Positions 58,972 to 64,000 of a stretch of 64,000 nt of DNA are shown in pieces. Position 1 is the stretch's first letter, and each line of letters begins with the position of its first letter. Position numbers and translations under genes: made by a program. The notes beneath the pieces were generated by a model that had not been told where the DNA came from, did not search any database, and worked only from the letters and a program-made list of their open reading frames with translations. The stretch is from Tiliqua scincoides (Eukaryota > Chordata > Lepidosauria > Squamata > Scincidae): assembly GCF_035046505.1 (NCBI RefSeq), contig NC_089822.1, positions 84,179,659 through 84,243,658 on the forward strand. The letters run 5' to 3'.

Positions 58972-59330
58972 TGTAGTGATTATGCATAGTAACATTATGC
59001 CTTAGCAAACGTGACAACCTGGCAGGCACTCGAGGCAAACCTTGAGCCAGCCCTTAGCTAAGGCATGAGACCTGGTAAACAGGAGGAGATAGCATTTTAG
59101 AATGAAGAAGTGTTCATATCTTAGGAATGTTGTTGCTAGACTAGGGATGCTGTTATCTGTAACCGTTAGTAACCTCTGGATTGCACTGGATTGCTTCATG
59201 GGAGAAGCCAATAAAAGCTGGGCTACTGTCTGGTAAAAACAGCTTGCTCCCTGCACTCAATCTTGAACCCTGACTTCAACTCTACATTTGCTGCCTCGAA
59301 CCCCTCACTGCTACATCTGTCATTGCTACA
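58972..59330 (+). mobile_element. Solo LTR with perfect 5-bp target duplication
   Basis: TGTAG...CTACA ends, ATCAG on both sides (58967-58971 and 59331-59335). AATAAAAGCTGGG near 59209 may serve as TATA or poly(A) signal. Different family from the other LTRs. No internal region; an old fossil. Confidence 0.88.
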
Positions 59331-59415
59331 ATCAGCAACTGCTTAGGAGGGTTAGGAGGGTTCTTCTTTATTTCAAATACTTTTTAAAACTTATTGTACA
59401 CTTTTAATTTACTTG

Positions 59416-59986
59416 CAGCACAATCCTATCTTATGCTGGAGCAGACAGGCCAGGAGGCCTGCACTGTACCCAGCACAAGATTGGGGCCAGAATTAGCTTA
59501 GCCAGAGCAAGGGAAAGTTTCTCCTTACCCTGGGTAAGCCACCATGGCCCCAATGGGTCTCCTTGGACTTGCACCCCCTCAAGAGGTTATCCAAGTCTGA
59601 GGAGAATGGAGTTGCTTAGAGCTGCTCCACGCTGCTCAGGGAATGGGGTTGGAATCCAGCATAACTGCCGGGTCCCCATCCCTGCCTCCCACTCCCTGCC
59701 TGCCCACCACTGGAACGCCCTCTTCCTGTTGTTCCCTTGTTCTGGAACACCTCTCTCCCGCCTCCTCCCCGCCTCTTCCCCAGACCGAGTGTCTTCCCTG
59801 CATTGGCCGAGCTCAGCCTACACAACCTTCCCTCCCCAAGTCGGCACGGAGCCTGGATTTGGCCTTCGTGGGCCGGCACACATCCCTGCACCGGCCTAGC
59901 TGGTGAGGAGATGCAAACATACTTCACAGCATGTTTGCAACCCTCCTGGGGACTTGCAACCCTAAAGGGGAGTTCGGATTGTGCTC
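59416..59986. mobile_element. PIF/Harbinger-like non-autonomous element
   Basis: CAGCACAATCCTATCTT start and GTTCGGATTGTGCTC end. TTG / TTA flanks. It contains a CAAACATACTTC...GCATGTTTGC inverted arm. Reverse-orientation relative of 16791-17318. Confidence 0.65.
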
Positions 59987-60076
59987 TTACTTAATTAAGT
60001 TAATTAAGTAAGTGACAATTAAATAAATAACTTACTTAAATAACTAAATAAGTAAGTAAATAACTTAAGTAAGTAA
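59987..60076. repeat. TAAGT-rich simple repeat
   Basis: Degenerate runs of TTAATTAAGT, AAATAAATAACTTACT and TAAGTAAGTAAG. Confidence 0.85.
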
Positions 60077-61375
60077 GTGACAAAATTAATTAATTTTGTC
60101 ATATGGGGTGCGTTAAAAAATTTTCTGCTTGATATGTCACTTCTGGCCATGACATCACTCAGGTCAATGACATCACTTGTGTTGGGTTCCGGACAGATTG
60201 TCTTTCTAAAAAGTGAGTCCTGGAACTAAAATGTTTGAGAACTACTGTTATAACTTATTAGTGAATTGTATCCAAGTAAAAGATGAAAGCGATATATGTC
60301 CCATGCACAGTTTTTGGGAGTAAAAGCACAATGCTTGCAAGTGACTGCACCACAGTGTGTATGCAAGTGAATGCTGGAACAGTTGTAAAGGAGATGTCAA
60401 TTTAACTGGCTTCACCTTTGCTCCAGTCTTTGTGCAGGCTCTCTTTTGCTGCTCTGTCTATTTTGGATTTAGGTACAAGAACATTTGGCACAATACATTC
60501 ACTTGAAATAACTTTATGTTGCATCTATAGTTGTCTGAAACATGTATGTATTTGTATATTATAGGATCAGAAATGGAGACCCAATATCTTTAAATCTCTT
60601 CCCCCCCTCCCCCCAAGTGAAGCAGTCCATAGACATCAACTGAAAAAGCCTGTATTTTGTGAGTGGACCAGCATGTCCTCCCTGCTATTTCTGGAAACAG
60701 GTATCTGAAGAAGAATGCCCCTGATCTTTCTAATTCAGGTTCAGAATCCCAACCTAGCATCCCTCATACAAAACAGCCCCAGGTTTCAGCAAGAGATCCA
60801 TCAAGTTAAATTGTCTCCTTTCAGGCCCCTTTCTATCCAAAAGACCATACTCAACTGCGTAAATAACACTTGTGCTCCATGAGATGATGTCTAAGCCAGA
60901 ATGAAATGGAGGGGGGTGGGGAACCAGTGGGGTGTGAACAACATTTTAGATTTGAAACCATTCCAATAGCTTGCTTTTACTAACCCTTTCTTAAGGATAA
61001 TCAATCTGGAATGGGCTGGGACAAGCCAGTATAGACATTTCTTAGCTTGCTATCATGCAAAAAACAGCAGTATAGGCCAGCACCCAATCCTATCCCTTTT
61101 CCTGCCTTAGCATGCTACAACACCAAAATGGGCTGCACTATATGCTGTGGGGGGAATGTAGATCAGGAAGGAGGGAAAGGAATATAAGGGTCTTCTGGAA
61201 AAAGGGGAAGTCAAATCTCAGTTTGAAAGTATTATACAATAAGGGCCATATGACCACATTCTCCATAAAAACACAGGGTTTCAAAAACCATTCTCTCAAT
61301 ATCCCCCCCTCTCCAGCCTGCTTTGGGGAACAATAATACTTGCATTTGAAAGGCAACAATCCCTCCCTTCACCAG

Positions 61376-61642
61376 GAGCTGTGGGGAGGGGGGGTGATAA
61401 TCACTACCATTTAGCATTCTTTCACCTGCTCAGGGGAAAGGGGGGGTCACTTGCCTTGGAGTGAAGCTGTTCTAAGTGCCTGTAGAGAGAATGATTGATG
61501 GATGGTCAGCTGGCTGCCCTCTCTCAAATTAATGAGGCTCTTGTTATTGTTATTTTCTTTAATTTAAAGAGCCCTTCTCATCCTGAGATAAGATAAGATC
61601 CTGTTGGTGAAAAATCTGTGGATAATTAGGTTATACCTGTAC
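61376..61642. mobile_element. Tigger/mariner-like MITE, right half
   Basis: Aligns with 49800-50064 (AGTGAAGCTGTTCTAAG, AGAATGATT, TTAATGAGGCT). It ends AGGTTATACCTG|TA. It preserves the sequence that was replaced by the 36-bp insert in the other copy. Confidence 0.65.
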
Positions 61643-62024
61643 ATTAACATAAGTTGTAAACAACTCCTTCACAATCTGGAGCATTGAATTCCATGCTTAA
61701 TTGGAGGGGGGGGGGAATTATTGCATGGCTCTTGATCGGAAATGTGGCGTTCCTGGTCTTTTCATCAAAGTGTGGCCCTTCTGCCCAGAGGATCTGTAGC
61801 CTCATGCTAATAGTGTTTCTAATAAGCATTCTATTGGCCTGGCTCTTTGCTCTCCAGGAAGGTGCTCAGCACCATGTGTGCACGCTTCAGTGAGTGTCTC
61901 CTGCATGCCTCACCTCAAACAGAAATAAACAGAAATAAAATATTGGCCATGTAACATGAGGCAGAGGAGCAAAACCCATAGTAATCAGCAGATTGCTGCC
62001 CAGTCACATCCAGAGACATGTTGT

Positions 62025-62142
62025 GGGTGTGGAGGCAGGTGAGGCAGAGCCTCCACAATGGAGTCATTTGAAAAGCACCGCTGCTGTGTGAGGCATCCAC
62101 GGACTCCGCAGGGGAGGCTCTGCCTCACCTGCCTCCACACCC
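62025..62142. repeat. 30-bp perfect inverted repeat (MITE-like palindrome)
   Basis: Arms 62025-62054 and 62113-62142 are exact reverse complements (GGTGTGGAGGCAGGTGAGGC core), with a 58-bp spacer. Similarity continues imperfectly outward for about 20 bp. Confidence 0.9.
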
Positions 62143-62219
62143 ACCACACGTCCCTGGTCACATCTGTGGTAAAAGCAGGAAGTTCTCCATTTATTTCTGT
62201 GAGCAGCTCTTGTGCCATA

Positions 62220-62650
62220 AGCGACTTCGGAAGTGGTGCGTGAGTGTCACTCTAGTGCTTCCAAAGTCTATACATTCCGGTGACTCTCACTGAATGCGCA
62301 AGTCTCGCGATGATGGTGTCAGAGAGCGAGAACTCTGCGGGGTAGTTCGAACACAGGGAAGGTGTTGGTTGCTAGGATACGGCAGCCGGCTCGCGGAGTG
62401 GCGCTCCGGAGAAAGCCGTTAAAGTAACGGTCGCCCGGCCAGCTGGGCTTGTTGGGAGAGGGGGGAGAGGGCGCGTGTGTCTGGTTAGGTGAACGGCCCG
62501 GACTGGAACGGGCTCGGGTCTCGTGGGCACTGCTCGTGCTTCAGCACGGGGGTGGTTGTGGGGCCAGGCTTCTCCCACGGAAGCCTTGAGGCGCTTCTTC
62601 CCCCACCCCGTGTGAACACGTCACCATCCAGCCCCCCATCCACTCGGGGG
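62220..62650 (+). promoter_or_regulatory. CpG-rich promoter block, candidate IFT74 5' end
   Basis: A CpG-dense block beyond PLAA, unlike its AT-rich surroundings, with TCTCGCGA at 62303-62310 and an X-box-like site at 62368-62380. In human the gene divergent from PLAA is IFT74, with a non-coding first exon as I recall. A possible splice donor (TTAG|gtgaac) lies near 62487. No IFT74 coding sequence is visible up to 64000. The assignment is inference from synteny; the CpG-rich nature is seen. Confidence 0.55.
62368..62380 (+). promoter_or_regulatory. Candidate RFX X-box
   Basis: GTTGCTAGGATAC has a good left half (GTTGCT) and a weaker right half of the RFX X-box (GTTGCC/T-N-GGCAAC type). X-boxes are known to drive ciliary and IFT genes, which would suit IFT74. 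Confidence 0.4.
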
Positions 62651-62885
62651 AGGCGGGCTGTGCCATTTCTGAATGCTGGGGGGGGGGGGTGAGTGAGGAA
62701 ACCACCTCCCAGGTGTTTGGCTCCTGTGCACAGGACGTTTTCTTCAAGGTGGGCAGCACTCAGAAAAGGCTTTGACCTTGTTCCCCCTTTAAAGCAGGCA
62801 GGCACCACTGTCAGCGCTCTGGCACTGGCACTCTCAACCAGTGGCTCCAGTACCACCAGTGGCACTTCAGGTGGTGCCCAGCAGT

Positions 62886-63055
62886 ACTCACAGGCAGGAT
62901 CACCAGACCTCCTCTTTTTCCAGGTCATGTCTTCTTTTTTGACCTTGTGTCCTGGAAAAGGACTTAAATGTTCTCCTTTTCCCTGTGAGCAGCCCCTAAA
63001 GGAATTACATAGCCTTTTTGTAATTAATAAATTATGTCATATAGTTTTAAATTTA
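62886..63055. mobile_element. Relative of the 34590-34977 repeat, reverse orientation
   Basis: AGGATCACCAGACCTCCTC and CCTGGAAAAGGAC blocks complement the GACATCTGGTCACTC end and CTTTTCCAGG of the other copy. Confidence 0.45.
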
Positions 63056-63097
63056 ACAATAAGTAATATAGTGTTTAAATTAACCACATTTAATTTA

Positions 63098-63298
63098 GGG
63101 CACAATCCTAACCCCTTATGTCGGTGCTTTCCAGCACGACATAAGGGCAATGCAGCTCTGAGGTAAGGGAACAAACGTTCCCTTACTTTGAGGAGGCCTC
63201 TGTGAGTGACACCCAACTGCAGGATGCTGCACACCTCCCATTGGCATCACTATGCCAGTGCTGGAAAGTACTGACTTAAGGGGTTAGGATTGTGACCC
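63098..63298. mobile_element. PIF/Harbinger-like MITE, 201 bp
   Basis: GGGCACAATCCTAACCCC...GGGGTTAGGATTGTGACCC inverted ends. TTA / TGA flanks. Same family as 45286-45463. Confidence 0.8.
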
Positions 63299-63359
63299 TG
63301 ATTGTATGGCAAAATGCAGCATCATTATATAAAATTCACTATATATCTATATCTGTCTC

Positions 63360-63455
63360 TGGCTGCAATCTTATTCAGACTTACCTGGGAGTAGGTTTCA
63401 CTGATTATAATGGGGCTAACCTCTGAGTCGACATGTGTAAGATTGGGCCCTAAAT
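63360..63455. repeat. Short GGGAGTAG-type repeat, single copy
   Basis: CTGGCTGCAATCTTATTC...GTAAGATTGGGCCC with TTACCTGGGAGTAGG inside, same family as the promoter clusters. Confidence 0.6.
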
Positions 63456-63690
63456 CTATCTATATCTATCTCTATATTTATTTATAGAGATAGATATATA
63501 TCTATATAGAGATATATTTATTTATAGATTTATCTATTTATAGATATATAAATATCTATAGAGTTATAGATATTTAAATTTATTTTATATTTATGTATAT
63601 TTTTAGATATATAAATACGTTTATTTAAATATATTTATATATCTATAAATCTATATTTAGATATAGATATATTTATATAGATATATATGC
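63456..63690. repeat. AT-rich TATCTA/TATATA low-complexity tract
   Basis: 235 bp of interspersed TATCTA, GATATA and ATTTATTTA runs. Confidence 0.92.
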
Positions 63691-63772
63691 AGGCAATAAA
63701 TTATTAAAACATAGTGGATAAAATCATTAAAACATTATGTGTTATATCTGAGCAGTTACTAAATGACTAGAA

Positions 63773-64000
63773 CAGCCATTTTCATCCACTGTGCTGTGGC
63801 ACACTAGTGTGCCACAAATGGTCCCCAGGTGTTCTGCAGGAGTTTGGGAGAGGGTCATTTCTTGATAGGGCCCTTTGGGGATGTGAGCCCCCCATTGACA
63901 GCACAGTATGCCTGGTCAATTGTCAAAAAACTGATGGTGTACCTTTACCATATTAGTGTTTTGCCAGTGTGCCATGAGATCAGAAAGGTTGAAAATCACT
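63773..64000. mobile_element. hAT MITE cut by the window end
   Basis: CAGCCATTTTCATCCACTG start and AAGGTTGAAAATCACT at the last base of the window. Preceded by GACTAGAA (63765-63772), which should recur just after the window if this is the target duplication. Confidence 0.8.

Larger units (their letters stand above)
58793..60247. mobile_element. Partial second hAT copy, interrupted by an LTR and a MITE
   Basis: ATTAGACTTAATTC at 58793 restarts the interior of the preceding element (compare 58525 on). Its 3' end is at 60110-60247 (ATGTTTGAGAACTACTG). Between lie the LTR 58972-59330 and the MITE 59416-59986. Confidence 0.6.
60248..62219. other. PLAA-IFT74 interval, distal part
   Basis: No gene is seen. 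It contains the right half of a Tigger-like MITE (61376-61642) and the palindrome at 62001-62160. The rest is unassigned. Confidence 0.7.

Noticed and set aside
62489-63166. IFT74 coding exon
   Set aside because: None of the frames here (or on to 64000) resembles the remembered IFT74 N-terminus. The frames cross CpG-rich and repeat sequence.

Overview
This window is vertebrate nuclear DNA, most likely from a squamate reptile (a lizard, or possibly a snake). The evidence is two intron-rich, highly conserved vertebrate genes embedded in sequence full of repeats familiar from squamates: a short repeat with the GGGAGTAAGCCCCATT core in many copies, hAT and PIF/Harbinger-like MITEs, CR1-like LINEs, and a second LINE family. 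Species cannot be determined by eye.

Layout. CAAP1 lies on the minus strand from 33955 (start) to 2048 (stop) in six coding exons, and splices in silico to exactly 302 codons. PLAA lies on the minus strand from 58220 to 36917 in fourteen coding exons, and splices to exactly 792 codons (791 aa, against 795 as I recall for human). All 18 introns have GT-AG ends and every phase fits. A further CpG-rich, promoter-like block lies at about 62220-62650. In human the gene next to PLAA, transcribed away from it, is IFT74, so this block is the best candidate for the IFT74 5' end (plus strand). No IFT74 coding exon is visible before the window ends. The order CAAP1-PLAA-IFT74 matches human 9p21.

Repeats. 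About half of the non-coding sequence can be assigned to transposon fossils. They include two copies of one LINE family with perfect 11-bp target duplications, one of them internally inverted in the twin-priming pattern. There is a decayed CR1-like LINE and a tRNA-derived SINE split by an LTR. Four LTRs without internal regions are present; three have perfect 5-bp target duplications. At least ten hAT-type elements occur, five with perfect 8-bp duplications, along with PIF/Harbinger-like MITEs with TAA/TTA duplications and Tigger/mariner-like MITEs with TA duplications. Tandem clusters of the short GGGAGTAAGCCCC repeat flank the first exons of both genes.

Function. PLAA is a ubiquitin-binding cofactor of the p97/VCP ATPase, CAAP1 is an anti-apoptotic protein, and IFT74 is an intraflagellar-transport protein. 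They are neighbours by conserved synteny, not a known joint pathway. I see no undescribed gene system. The unusual signals are in transposon biology (templated insertion, LINE inversion, repeat arrays at promoters) and in promoter motifs.
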